64,000 bases of DNA from assembly GCA_900188465.1 (NCBI GenBank), contig FZPE01000003.1:186001-250000 (forward strand). Direction: 5' to 3'. Below, one piece after another: positions 20,601 to 28,083 of the stretch. The notes under the pieces were generated by a model. That model was not told where the DNA came from. It made no database searches and was given only the letters and a program-made list of their open reading frames with translations. Both the position numbers and the translations under genes were made by a program. How positions within the stretch are numbered: position 1 is the stretch's first letter; the number at the start of each line of letters is the position of its first letter. The stretch comes from Micrococcales bacterium KH10. Lineage in GTDB: Bacteria; Actinomycetota; Actinomycetes; Actinomycetales; Cellulomonadaceae.

Positions 20601-22121
20601 GTTCGCGTTGAACCGCAGGATGTTCTCAACGTTGGTCTTTTCGACGAGCCCGCCCAGGACCCCGGTGTAGATCATGCCGTAGGTGGCCAGATTCGTGACC
20701 TCGGGGCCGGTGCCCCAGTAGTTCCAGGACTTCATTGCGTCACCGGTTGCCTTGAGAGTGCTGGCGTTGATTGCCTCGTAGGCCATCACTGAGGCCTCGG
20801 GCTTGCCAAGGAACTCGGGGTTGTCCTGGTCGGATGCCGCACGCAGTTCGGGAAGCGCGTACTGCGAGGTGTTCGTGAGGTTGAGCGCCCACCGGCCCGC
20901 AGCCTTGGCCCAGCTTGGGTCGTACTTCGCCAGTTGCACCAGGGTCGTCAGCGGGTAGATCGAGTTGAAGAAGTACGCCTGACTGTCCCCGGTGTAGCCG
21001 CCGATGTCGATGTTCCCGACGCGCCGCGAGTGGCCGTTCCACCCGTTGCGGTAGGTAGCGTTACCGCCGATGACCCAGCCCATGAACTTCTCGATGTTGT
21101 AGTTGGTGCCCTCGACTGCGTTCAGGATCGACGCGGCGGTAAGGGCCTCGAGGGCAGCGAGCTCGTAGTAGGGGTTGACGCCCTCAAGGTTGTCCAGGAA
21201 GTTCAGCGCCCACTTGGCGTGCTGGAGGTAGTCAGAGTTGCCGGTGTGCCGCCAGGCGTACAGGAGGATCATGGAGACCGCAGCAGCCGCGTCGGGCTGG
21301 GTTCCCGCGTTAGAACTGGTGATGACGGTGTCCGTGTCGAAGTTATAGCCCTTGATATTGTTCGGGAAGGCGAAGTTCTCCCCACCCAGGTTGTCGATCA
21401 TGTCGCACATGCGATCCGCGACCGAGGTGAGGTACTCCTGCACCTGCGGGTCGCGCTGCACCCAGTCCGGGTACATGGAGGCGACCCGGTAGAAGTTCAG
21501 GTTCGCCAGCATCACGTACCAAAAGTCGTTGTACGGCTGCTGCGTGGGGATGCCACCGGAACTGCCCACAAAATTCGTGAAGACGCCACCGGTCGGCCTG
21601 AAGAACTTCTTCGCCGAATCCAGGTAGGTCTCCCCCGGCTCGCCGCCCGGGTATTGGACGTCCTTGTCGATTCCGGCGATGGACGAGTTGAACAGTGAAC
21701 CGGTGATCGTGATGGATTCCTGCATGTGCGCCGTGTCGGCGGATGCCGCGCGGATGTCACCGTAGAACGCGGGCATCATCCAACCACCGTAGGTGTCGTC
21801 ATCGACGATGGTCGCCCACTTGCGTCCCGGTGTGCTTTGCCAGTCGGCGTTGTAGAGGAACTCGTCGAGCGCGTGCGCGCGTTCCTTCCAGTCGATGATG
21901 TTGATGCCGTCAGGAAGACTCGGCATCGAATCGATGCCGGACACGGTTCTTTGCACGAGATAGTGCCCCTCAGATGGGTCGGCGTGGGCGACCGGAGTCG
22001 CTACGACCATGCCGGCCGCAGCCAATACTGCGGCTGTGGTCAGCGCGACCGCTCTGCGACCTTTGGTGTTCACCGCGGTTCGGCGGTCTGTGCGCCGCTG
22101 TGGTGACATCGTCAACAACAT
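17697..22121 (-). CDS. Large secreted protein: unidentified N-terminal domain, Ig-like, two F5/8C domains, FIVAR repeats
   Basis: 1474 residues. A twin-basic, hydrophobic signal peptide ends near residue 47 (VAHA-DP). Residues about 50-590 are rich in aromatic residues and helical in character (LLYAWRHTGNSDYLQHAKW, LAALEALTAASIL, WALNLTNTS), suggesting an alpha/alpha toroid like many polysaccharide lyases or glycoside hydrolases; I cannot name the family. Then an Ig-like segment (about 600-700), an F5/8C (discoidin) domain (about 710-845), a second Ig-like segment, a second F5/8C domain (about 950-1080) starting NLAQGRPITASQSE, three to four FIVAR modules (about 1085-1365) and a lysine-rich Ig-like end. 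No LPXTG. Glycan-directed activity is inferred from the carbohydrate-binding architecture and from the LacI-type palindrome upstream. Confidence 0.75.
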   Translation of the reverse strand: MLLTMSPQRRTDRRTAVNTKGRRAVALTTAAVLAAAGMVVATPVAHADPSEGHYLVQRTVSGIDSMPSLPDGINIIDWKERAHALDEFLYNADWQSTPGRKWATIVDDDTYGGWMMPAFYGDIRAASADTAHMQESITITGSLFNSSIAGIDKDVQYPGGEPGETYLDSAKKFFRPTGGVFTNFVGSSGGIPTQQPYNDFWYVMLANLNFYRVASMYPDWVQRDPQVQEYLTSVADRMCDMIDNLGGENFAFPNNIKGYNFDTDTVITSSNAGTQPDAAAAVSMILLYAWRHTGNSDYLQHAKWALNFLDNLEGVNPYYELAALEALTAASILNAVEGTNYNIEKFMGWVIGGNATYRNGWNGHSRRVGNIDIGGYTGDSQAYFFNSIYPLTTLVQLAKYDPSWAKAAGRWALNLTNTSQYALPELRAASDQDNPEFLGKPEASVMAYEAINASTLKATGDAMKSWNYWGTGPEVTNLATYGMIYTGVLGGLVEKTNVENILRFNANKTDYFTDGVSDAKAVKYPTWLYYNPYQTVKDVQIDVGSTARDIFDSTKGIYLAKNVTGTQTFKMLGDSATVIVLLPPNSPDPVVSAGTTTIGGALISHSTADTLPLPGSDPVEHVSITGPTSIASRGAATQYSAEVAPETAISKDVIWTVTDPDGQPTTKATITSQGVLTPAKNGQILVRATATDGSGLYSELQVTLTGQTLAYLSVNKPVTVSDTIDQAKERINDGDTGTRWNGKSGTGNDGHPWAYIDLLNPAELSLITVEWEAAYAKDFRIQYSNDASTWTDIQVFTNQSLSNHAITRVSEDSLAALQQAEPDGVRYVRMYTDAMHNSGWGISIYELSIDGSYNITQPVTSISVSAEEGATEITRRHRPLQMSAVASPGDATDQRVEWYVYDEDGEETTLAEIDSTGRLLPQGNGRVMVVAKSVDGSGISGEYFVDITGQDNPNLAQGRPITASQSELAAVGANDGDYTTRWSSGSMSADARASLEVDLGDVKTIESATVLWEVAAPPSFDLQVRASSSDSWTTVVSGSSIPGEFQDLDFDPVRARYVRLANMPRSNYGGISVWEFEVYGALVDRSELAEVLDQVEGLDETSYTTSSWAALESARVLAIDLLETEDVTQEDLDAARVSLTEAIAQLEHRGDPVVLETLIEVVDGLTGKLDGFTPASVEALTVALNAAKDVLIDREDVTQPQLDAALSALQSALDGLQPRAENVNVLVLRGVLDGVGGLSNADGRYTGQSWAVLESAIAAAQGVLVDPGVTQGQVDAAVVALTEAVAGLELVPMPVDKGVLQAVYASAVAVSNAGGRYTAASWSRLQSVLTEARQVLSDPNVTQVQVDGVVASVSAAVAGLVPVSPAVSSGKARVAVLKVAGKKRFKPGKKFVVRVRISAKLSDGRATKGKVRVFVGKKRVKTVKLKAFTKGKAKVTIKAKFAKGKKVKVKVKYVPKSKATTAGKTSKTITLKRR

Positions 22122-22293
22122 GTGATGTTCCTTTCCGGGACTTCCTCGTCCAGTCCAACGCTTCTAGTTCAGCGTTGGCATTAGTAGGGCTTCGTCGCCG
22201 CCCTGCTTGATCGTGGTTTCTTCAAATCAGGTCTTGAATCTTTTGAGGCGACCAAGAGTTGCGTCCTATTTGATCAACGACGTTTCGGCGGGT

Positions 22294-22331
22294 TTGATAA
22301 CTTCCTCGTTATCAACCGAAACGTTTCGGTT
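22294..22331. promoter_or_regulatory. Two operator-like dyads upstream of the secreted protein gene
   Basis: 22314-22331 is a perfect 18-bp palindrome AACCGAAACGTTTCGGTT, with the central CG and spacing of LacI/GalR-family operators. Immediately upstream, overlapping by two bases, TTGATAAC and GTTATCAA form an inverted repeat with six-base spacer (22294-22315). A further related half-like site, AACGACGTTTCGGCG, lies near 22277. The sites are about 170-210 bases above the ATG of the 1474-residue protein. No LacI regulator gene is present in the window. Confidence 0.6.
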
Positions 22332-22393
22332 AATGATTACTTTACACAGAGGGCCAGACTGCGTCAAGGTGTCCGTCGGGGCGTGCGGGAAAT

Positions 22394-22768
22394 TTAGGCT
22401 GCCGAATTCACGATCACCGGCAGCACTTGCTCGGCGAGCAGTGGGGCAAGATCCGCAGGAAACGGTCGCTCGTTGAGATCGAGCCAACGCAATTCGGCGA
22501 TCTCAGCGGCGGGAGCTACTCCGCTGACCGCCGGGTGCTCGAAGACGTGAGCCTCGACATCTAGATCGGGCTCGTTGGCTGCGGCCGCGCGGAAAGCACC
22601 GAGGTGCCGGAGGGACTCAGGCGCCAGATCGATGCCGAGTTCTTCACGACATTCGCGAAGCGCGGTCTCGGACGGGCTCTCCCCCGGTTCCGGCTTGCCG
22701 CCGGGAAGCATGAAACGCTCGGTCCCGCGTTTACGCACGGTCAATAGGGCCCCAGCCCCATCACGCAA
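22394..22768 (-). CDS. NUDIX hydrolase, 5' end missing or altered
   Basis: Small pyrophosphohydrolase with a complete Nudix box around GGKPEPGESPSETALRECREE followed by LGI, strands WLDLNERPF and a C-terminal helix. 124 residues from a TTG at 22768. Reading upstream in frame gives SANAVV before LRDGAG, i.e. the first beta strand of the family, but a stop lies only about seven codons above and no ATG or GTG is available. The stop belongs to the neighbouring broken lipoprotein gene, which abuts in the same frame. The native 5' end was therefore probably replaced when the accessory segment arrived. Activity without the normal start is uncertain. Confidence 0.75.
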   Translation of the reverse strand: MRDGAGALLTVRKRGTERFMLPGGKPEPGESPSETALRECREELGIDLAPESLRHLGAFRAAAANEPDLDVEAHVFEHPAVSGVAPAAEIAELRWLDLNERPFPADLAPLLAEQVLPVIVNSAA

Positions 22769-22786
22769 TACGACCGCATTTGCTGA

Positions 22787-23377
22787 TCAACGAGAGTTGT
22801 ACCACTCGTGACCAGCCTGACCTGGAACATAGTCAGGGTCGAGGGATCGAGCTTCCGAATCAGAGACAAAGCGACGCTCGTAGGCGTTCTCGCACAGGTT
22901 GTCGTTTTAGGGATCCTTGTCATACGACGTTGCATCGCTACAATGCCAACGTTCGGCCGCAGCCTCTGCGGCATCCTTCTCAGCAAAGGCCAATCTGTCT
23001 GCTTTAGGTCCCCAATCACCAGTAGGTTTGAGACCATTACACCTCTGCCAGATTTTGACCTTCATGGTCGTGTCAATGCCATAGACACCGTCTGCCTTCG
23101 CACCCATCACCGCCTGGATTTCCGCTACTGACCGCTGCGTGAGATTCTGCCCAGGCTTTTTCACTGTCTTCGTGTCCTGTTTTCGACAGTCGCCCTCAGA
23201 GGCAAGGGCATTCTCCTCTTTTGCGACCTCTGGAGAATTTGTTGGTGAAGTCACTCGTGAATCTGCAGTGGAAGCCTGACAAGCGCTTAGGCCGAGAATC
23301 AAAAGACAGACCGCAACTTTTCGCGCGATAAGACGTGGGCAAAGCCGTATTCGCGTTCCGTCGCTACGAAGACGCAT
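22787..23377 (-). pseudogene. Lipoprotein with peptidoglycan-binding-like domain, interrupted by an in-frame stop
   Basis: The frame opens at 23377 with a basic stretch and a lipoprotein signal ending LGLSAC. A PG_binding_1-like segment follows (RSVAEIQAVMGAKADGVYG, KIWQRCNG), then a Cys-containing tail. TAA at 22907-22909 stops translation after 156 codons, but the same frame continues coherently for 39 more codons (DNLCENAYERRFVSDSEARS, DPDYVPGQAGHEWYN) to TGA at 22787. I recall that C-terminal motif from intact actinobacterial secreted proteins, so the stop looks like a point mutation (or a sequencing error) rather than the true end. Membrane-anchored, function unknown. Confidence 0.6.
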
Positions 23378-23469
23378 CCTTGTCCTACACCGGTATCGAA
23401 TCCCACGAGGGCTTGCGCCATATTGGGCTGTACGACACGGTCGTAGCAGTGGACGAAAATGACGAGTAG
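23332..23469 (+). pseudogene. Short gene relic, related to the one at 25483-25566
   Basis: A 45-codon open segment without a convincing start encodes SLSYTGIESHEGLRHIGLYD then TVVAVDENDE-stop. The last part matches the end of the relic before 25563 (QIGLYDTLVVLDENG), about 70 percent identical at DNA level over 45 bases. It overlaps the 5' end of the lipoprotein gene on the other strand. Probably the surviving 3' end of a gene once upstream of the HAD gene. Family not recognised. Confidence 0.4.
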
Positions 23470-23572
23470 GTTGTTACTTATCGCCTTGTCGATCAAGGCA
23501 AATCCCGCACCACCGACGCTGTCTTACTGATCCCGTTTCAGTGAACCATCACGGCGAAAGGCTCACGTCTTC

Positions 23573-24415
23573 ATGTCATCGAATACACCACTCACCTGCG
23601 CACTCGTTTACGACTTCGATGGCACGCTTGCCGAGGGGAATTGCGCCGAACACGGTTTGATGTCTGCCCTCGGTATAAGCGACAAAGGTGAGTTCTGGGC
23701 ATCAGTCAAGGACCGGGCGATAGTCACCAATGCGGATGAAATACTCACATACCTTGGCCTGCTCGCAGAGCGGGCGATGTCAAGCGGTTCAGATGCACTC
23801 AGCACAGACAACCTGTCGGACTTCGGTAGTACCATCCCGCTATTTCGAGGAGTTGAAGCATGGTTCCCGCGCATCAACTCCTACGCGAAAGAGAATAACA
23901 TTCACCTCTCGCACTACATCATTTCAAGTGGCATCGAAGAGATGATTCGGGGCAGTCAGATCGGGCATCACTTCGCGGAAGTGTACGGCTGTCGATTTGG
24001 ACGTCTGTCCGACAGTCACCAGTCGTACTGGCCAACTCAAGCAATCAACTACACCACGAAGACCCAATTTCTGTTCCGCATTAACAAAGGAATCTCCAAT
24101 GCTTGGGACAATACTGCGATCAATCGCTTTATCGAACTAGCCGACCGGCCATTGCCATTTGAGCAGATGATCTTCCTAGGAGATGGTGACACAGACATAC
24201 CCTCCATGAAGATGGTGCGGCACCAGGGCGGACACTCTCTTGCTGTCTTCGACGAGAAGAAGTGGGCAAGCGCCACGCATCAATCCAAGGTCGAGAAGTT
24301 GATTGCCGAAGAACGTGCCAACTATGTCGTTCCTGCGGATTACCGCGAAGGTTCCCAGCTCGATGTGACGGTCAAGGGTCTCCTTCAACTCATCAAGAGG
24401 AAGCAACTCTCTTGA
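23573..24415 (+). CDS. HAD-superfamily phosphatase
   Basis: 280 residues with the HAD motifs in order: YDFDGTLAEG near residue 14 (nucleophile and acid/base Asp), SSG near 123 (motif II), a lysine region after WPTQAINYTTK, and FLGDGDTDIPSM near 202 (motif IV). A helical cap sits between motifs I and II, as in the phosphoserine-phosphatase-like subclass. Substrate unknown. Cytosolic. It lies among accessory genes on both sides; GAAAGG is found 11 bases before the ATG. HAD phosphatases of this sort occur in genomic islands, but no toxin-antitoxin partner is evident. Confidence 0.85.
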   Translation: MSSNTPLTCALVYDFDGTLAEGNCAEHGLMSALGISDKGEFWASVKDRAIVTNADEILTYLGLLAERAMSSGSDALSTDNLSDFGSTIPLFRGVEAWFPRINSYAKENNIHLSHYIISSGIEEMIRGSQIGHHFAEVYGCRFGRLSDSHQSYWPTQAINYTTKTQFLFRINKGISNAWDNTAINRFIELADRPLPFEQMIFLGDGDTDIPSMKMVRHQGGHSLAVFDEKKWASATHQSKVEKLIAEERANYVVPADYREGSQLDVTVKGLLQLIKRKQLS

Positions 24416-24451
24416 TTGCGCCAGAATCACTTGCCAGGCCGATGCAATGCA

Positions 24452-25408
24452 CTAACTTTTGTCGTCCACATTTACGACAACCCGGACTGAGCCGTCAGGA
24501 GTCATAGCGATCTGGGCTGCGTCAATTGGCCAGTCGATCACAAGTTGCGATCCCATCCGCAACACCTCACGCTTCATACCAGTCGCAAGATGAGTCGCCT
24601 CGCAGAGCGTGACTGTCGAATCCTCACGGATTGGGGCGTTGTAGCGCACATGTAAGTCGTTGAAGTGTGTCGCAGTTTTCAAGTGAGGGTCGTCACTATC
24701 GCGCCAACGTAGCAACTGTTCGCGTACCGCTGTGGCAACGGGTTCGGTTTCAGGTTCTGGGATTCGGCCAAGCGCCACACACGCAGCAAGATACGCGCTC
24801 TTGACAATCGCTACGTAGACAACACAGTCGCACGGATGTTCAAACCGGTACCGAAACTGACCAAGGCCTTCGATAACCTCTCCAATATGGGGAGGCCACC
24901 AACCATTCCAGGTGGACATCATGTATGCGCTATTCTCGGCCTGCCGCACGATGACGTTCTTCACTCGCGCTTCCCCGCCAGGCAACGCTGCACTCTGAAT
25001 GTGCATCGTCGCACGATGTTCAACCCGCGCCAGCAACCCGTCCTCAAACCCTCCGTAAACGTTATTGCATCGCTTGCACGTCAACGTCAGGACCGAACCA
25101 CCGAGCCTAGCCGGAGGCACATGTTCCTTCGTCAACTCGCCCGCCGACAAACAGATGGGACACCTGTCAAAATCCTGTCGATCAATACGCAACCAAGGGG
25201 TGTACGTCCACGGATCATCCTCGTGTGCACCAGGAAAACGAAAATCCAGTTGCGGATGGTCAGATGATTCGATAACTGTCGAATAAGCGAGCGGCAAACC
25301 ATCCCTCTTGATGGCCCGCCCCTCGGCAGACACGACCGTACCCCTTGCAGGCTGACCCGCAATATGCGCATCAGACCACTCCGTGAACTGTACCCGCTGC
25401 GAAACCAT
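24452..25408 (-). CDS. HNH-type zinc protein (HNH_5-like endonuclease domain)
   Basis: 318 residues. Near residues 85-117 the order CPIC, LTKEHVPP, TCKRCNN matches the HNH_5 arrangement: two CxxC zinc pairs with the EH of the nuclease motif between. The region C-terminal to it (about 120-318) is not recognised. Nicking or cleavage of DNA is the known role of the domain, but other members only bind zinc. ATG at 25408 is chosen because GAGGGG lies nine bases upstream; a GTG three codons earlier overlaps that site. Convergent with the HAD gene. Confidence 0.7.
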   Translation of the reverse strand: MVSQRVQFTEWSDAHIAGQPARGTVVSAEGRAIKRDGLPLAYSTVIESSDHPQLDFRFPGAHEDDPWTYTPWLRIDRQDFDRCPICLSAGELTKEHVPPARLGGSVLTLTCKRCNNVYGGFEDGLLARVEHRATMHIQSAALPGGEARVKNVIVRQAENSAYMMSTWNGWWPPHIGEVIEGLGQFRYRFEHPCDCVVYVAIVKSAYLAACVALGRIPEPETEPVATAVREQLLRWRDSDDPHLKTATHFNDLHVRYNAPIREDSTVTLCEATHLATGMKREVLRMGSQLVIDWPIDAAQIAMTPDGSVRVVVNVDDKS

Positions 25409-25482
25409 GTATCCCACCCCTCGACCGTGATCTTCGCTTCGAGCCTACGCGGTAAGGTTGCAACGTCAGAGAGCGAGCGTAA

Positions 25483-25566
25483 ACAGTTCTTGAACTACCC
25501 CAAATCGGACTGTACGACACCCTAGTCGTGCTCGACGAGAATGGATCTGCGGAGGCGGCAATATGA
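25483..25566 (+). pseudogene. 3' relic of a gene once coupled to the 327-residue protein
   Basis: A 27-codon open tail, TVLELPQIGLYDTLVVLDEN then GSAEAAI-stop, ends with TGA overlapping the ATG of the next gene as ATGA. Such coupling is typical of intact operons, so an upstream partner appears to have been lost except for its end. It shares the IGLYDTxVVxDEN motif with the relic at 23332-23469. No family recognised. Confidence 0.4.
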
Positions 25567-26546
25567 GTGAGATTGATAGCTTCCCAGACCTTTCTGCGGA
25601 TCCGACAGGCTTTCTTCAGGAGTTACACCGTCGCGCAGAAATCGGAAGAAGAACCGCTGCGGCGCGACCCGGCTGGCAACAGGTCGCTACTGTTCTGCTG
25701 GCACTCCAAAGATCGGCAATTCTGTCCCTATGGGGCGGTCCAGACACGGCACGGAACAACGAACGTCCTTTGACACCTCGCGCTGATGCAGCGGGTGTCT
25801 CACCCGGCACAACGCGTCTGAACCCAGAAAACTCGTTAGTGCTTGGAGCCGCGCACACTTACCTATGGGGTGTACGTGATCACCTACAGTCAGTTGCCAT
25901 GATGTGCCTGGCAGAACTGCCACCTCGCTCGATAATCGCTATGTCCCGCGTCCTACTAGATGCAGCAACGAGAACCACCTACATTCTTAACGCAAGCATT
26001 GACGAGCGTACAAGGGTCATTCGCGCGTGCAATCTTCGCTTCGAGTCATTTCGTCAACAGTTAGCTGACCACCCCAAGGACATCGACAAACGTGACGAGT
26101 TGTCCTCCGAGCGCCAAAACCTACTTGATGCCGCTCTTGCAGACGGCTTCTCCCAGGTGATAACGAAGGCAGGAAAGCCCGAATGGATGCTTGCGCCAAG
26201 AACAGCGGCCCAAACAGTTGAAATGTTCCGGGATGCGTACGGCGAAGAGTTCACAAGCCTCTGGCGCGAACTATCGTCCGTGACCCATGTGGACGAGCGT
26301 CCGCATTTTAGGTTCGCGTTTGGGCTCGACTCGACTGATGCAGGTCCTCATGCCGCTACCATTCCAATGATTTACATTCACCTTGCCACGATTGGCGTGA
26401 TCTCTGCTCTTGAAACTGCCGAACGTTTCTATGGGACTGCCGGTACGCCGATTGACCACGACACTAAGGAAGTCACGCATCTCGTCCTTCGGATGGCAAG
26501 TGGGCTACTCGACGATTTTGTGCGTGCAGAAGCAGGAATCTCGTAG
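25563..26546 (+). CDS. Unidentified helical protein
   Basis: 327 residues, no signal peptide or membrane segment. Largely alpha-helical; the stretch ELPPRSIIAMSRVLLDAATR (about residues 119-138) and the C-terminal helices recall DUF5677/HEPN-like proteins, where an Arg helps form a nuclease site, but I cannot see a certain RxxxxH motif. GGAGG sits six bases before the ATG, and the start overlaps the stop of an upstream relic. Lies between HNH and transposase remnants. A defence or toxin role would be a guess. Confidence 0.6.
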   Translation: MSEIDSFPDLSADPTGFLQELHRRAEIGRRTAAARPGWQQVATVLLALQRSAILSLWGGPDTARNNERPLTPRADAAGVSPGTTRLNPENSLVLGAAHTYLWGVRDHLQSVAMMCLAELPPRSIIAMSRVLLDAATRTTYILNASIDERTRVIRACNLRFESFRQQLADHPKDIDKRDELSSERQNLLDAALADGFSQVITKAGKPEWMLAPRTAAQTVEMFRDAYGEEFTSLWRELSSVTHVDERPHFRFAFGLDSTDAGPHAATIPMIYIHLATIGVISALETAERFYGTAGTPIDHDTKEVTHLVLRMASGLLDDFVRAEAGIS

Positions 26547-26661
26547 GTCTGGGCCTTTGTTCACACACTCAGCACACACCTGCCAAAGGTTTTCAACCGT
26601 TTCGACAGTCTACAACTTAGGTGGAGGAAGATCGTTAAGAACCTCGCAGAGCCCTTCAGGC

Positions 26662-26916
26662 GCATGTGCGTTTGACATCTGGAGCCGCCGGTTGATCGAT
26701 GACCCGGCCCGGTTCAACGGCGTCACCACGATCGGCGTCGACGAGCATGTCTAGCGTCACGCCCGCACGGGCGACAAGTACGTCACTGTGATCATTGACC
26801 TCACCCCGACCGGCACCAAGACGAGGCCAGCACAGCTGTTGGATATGGTCGAAGGGCGCTCGAAGGTCGTGTTCAAGCAGTGGCTCGCTGCCCGGCCGGA
26901 AGGTAGTTTATCCTAA
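26662..26916 (+). mobile_element. ISL3-family transposase fragment
   Basis: About 85 codons with no start, one internal TAG at 26752 where the family has Trp, and a stop at 26916. The sequence RLIDDPARFNGVTTIGVDEH, then DKYVTVIIDLTP and QLLDMVEGRS, is the DDE N-part of ISL3 transposases with the first catalytic Asp. Both ends of the element are gone and no inverted repeats were found. It fills most of the gap between 26546 and 26908; the first 115 bases hold nothing recognisable. Confidence 0.75.
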
Positions 26917-27993
26917 GCAATTCATTTCGGTGATCTTAATGGAGTTAGCGTATCCGGTGGTGTCATCAAGCCTGACAAACACTCCTTCATCAGAAGCAAC
27001 TGCGGGACTGATTACATTCGTCCACCCAACCGCTACATCATCCGCATTAAGATTGGCACGAATGTAAATCCCTCGACTACAACCCTCCAAGTCAGCCACA
27101 TAAAGGCCCCAGCAATCGTTGTAGCCACACGAGTAATCCTTCGAATCAGCCCACTTGTAGTAACGTCTACCCGACTCCCACATACTCCAAGCGCCATTCT
27201 TTTTCTTACGCATCTGCCTATCGGTGTACTCCAAATCCGTTTCGCCGTCTTTGTACCCGAGCAACTCCCGGCCTTTGGCGACATCAGCATTCATCTGGTT
27301 TTCAGAGATAAGTTCCTGTACGTCGTCGCTGAGTCTGTAGTCGATTCGCGGGCTTCCTGCTCCTTTAATGACCGTCACTTTCGCTGAACCATAGATTGCT
27401 TCCGCGTCGATTATTACCGAACACTGAAACCTTGCACCCACGACCAACTGTTCAAGATCTGGACATGAAACACTCGCATTCTCGATACCACCTCGAACTG
27501 CCTCCGCTTCGATCTGACGAACGAGATCGTCCTTGTCGTACTCCACGAACTCACGAGCAGGCACGGTAGAACTCTCGGCAGGAACTGCATCTGTTGAAGT
27601 GACAACTTCTTCATTCTTCCCGCGCTGTGAGTTCACTAAAGCGATGGTCGCTACCGAAATCAATACTGCGGCACAACCTAGGAGCGCGAGTTTCACGAAT
27701 TTAGTCTTGCGAGATCTAGTTTTATACAGTGTCTGCTGGTTGTCGATCGAACTTTCGGATGGCGTCTCTGAGTGTCGCGTATCACTCTGGCTCTCTTCGT
27801 TCCCAGTCGTTGCCTCGACACCGGTATCGCGATCGCCTTCGAGTCGCGAGTTATCGTACGGCATGGAACGAACCTCGTCTGACCATCGATTCCCGTCCCA
27901 GTAACGTTCACGAGTCGCATCAAGCGGGTCCGTATGCCAGCCCTCATGGCTAGGACCATCGTTTGAGGCTGCACGAGTCGGATCATGAGTCAT
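26908..27993 (-). CDS. Membrane protein with DUF2510 and DUF4333-like domains
   Basis: 361 residues. Near the N-terminus GWHTDPLDATRERYWDGNRW is a DUF2510 motif. A Ser/Asp/Glu-rich linker leads to one membrane helix (about residues 100-120, ALLGCAAVLISVATIALV), with the rest expected outside. The exported part begins with a DUF4333-like module (SCPDLEQLVVGARFQCSV, a Cys pair) and ends in an unassigned domain with further cysteines (DYSCGYNDCWGLYV). Both domains are actinobacterial and of unknown role. The stop overlaps the ISL3 relic by nine bases. ATG at 27993. Confidence 0.7.
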   Translation of the reverse strand: MTHDPTRAASNDGPSHEGWHTDPLDATRERYWDGNRWSDEVRSMPYDNSRLEGDRDTGVEATTGNEESQSDTRHSETPSESSIDNQQTLYKTRSRKTKFVKLALLGCAAVLISVATIALVNSQRGKNEEVVTSTDAVPAESSTVPAREFVEYDKDDLVRQIEAEAVRGGIENASVSCPDLEQLVVGARFQCSVIIDAEAIYGSAKVTVIKGAGSPRIDYRLSDDVQELISENQMNADVAKGRELLGYKDGETDLEYTDRQMRKKKNGAWSMWESGRRYYKWADSKDYSCGYNDCWGLYVADLEGCSRGIYIRANLNADDVAVGWTNVISPAVASDEGVFVRLDDTTGYANSIKITEMNCLG

Positions 27994-28083
27994 GTATGCA
28001 CATTACCGTTCTTTTGCTCAGCCATTGTGTGACACACCCAGCGCTACGATAGCTCTGACCAGGTATATGAGGAGGTGAGCACC

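Noticed and set aside
19227-21698. Plus-strand ORFs of 160-250 codons opposite the 1474-residue protein
   Set aside because: Antisense to F5/8C and N-terminal domain coding; compositionally random.
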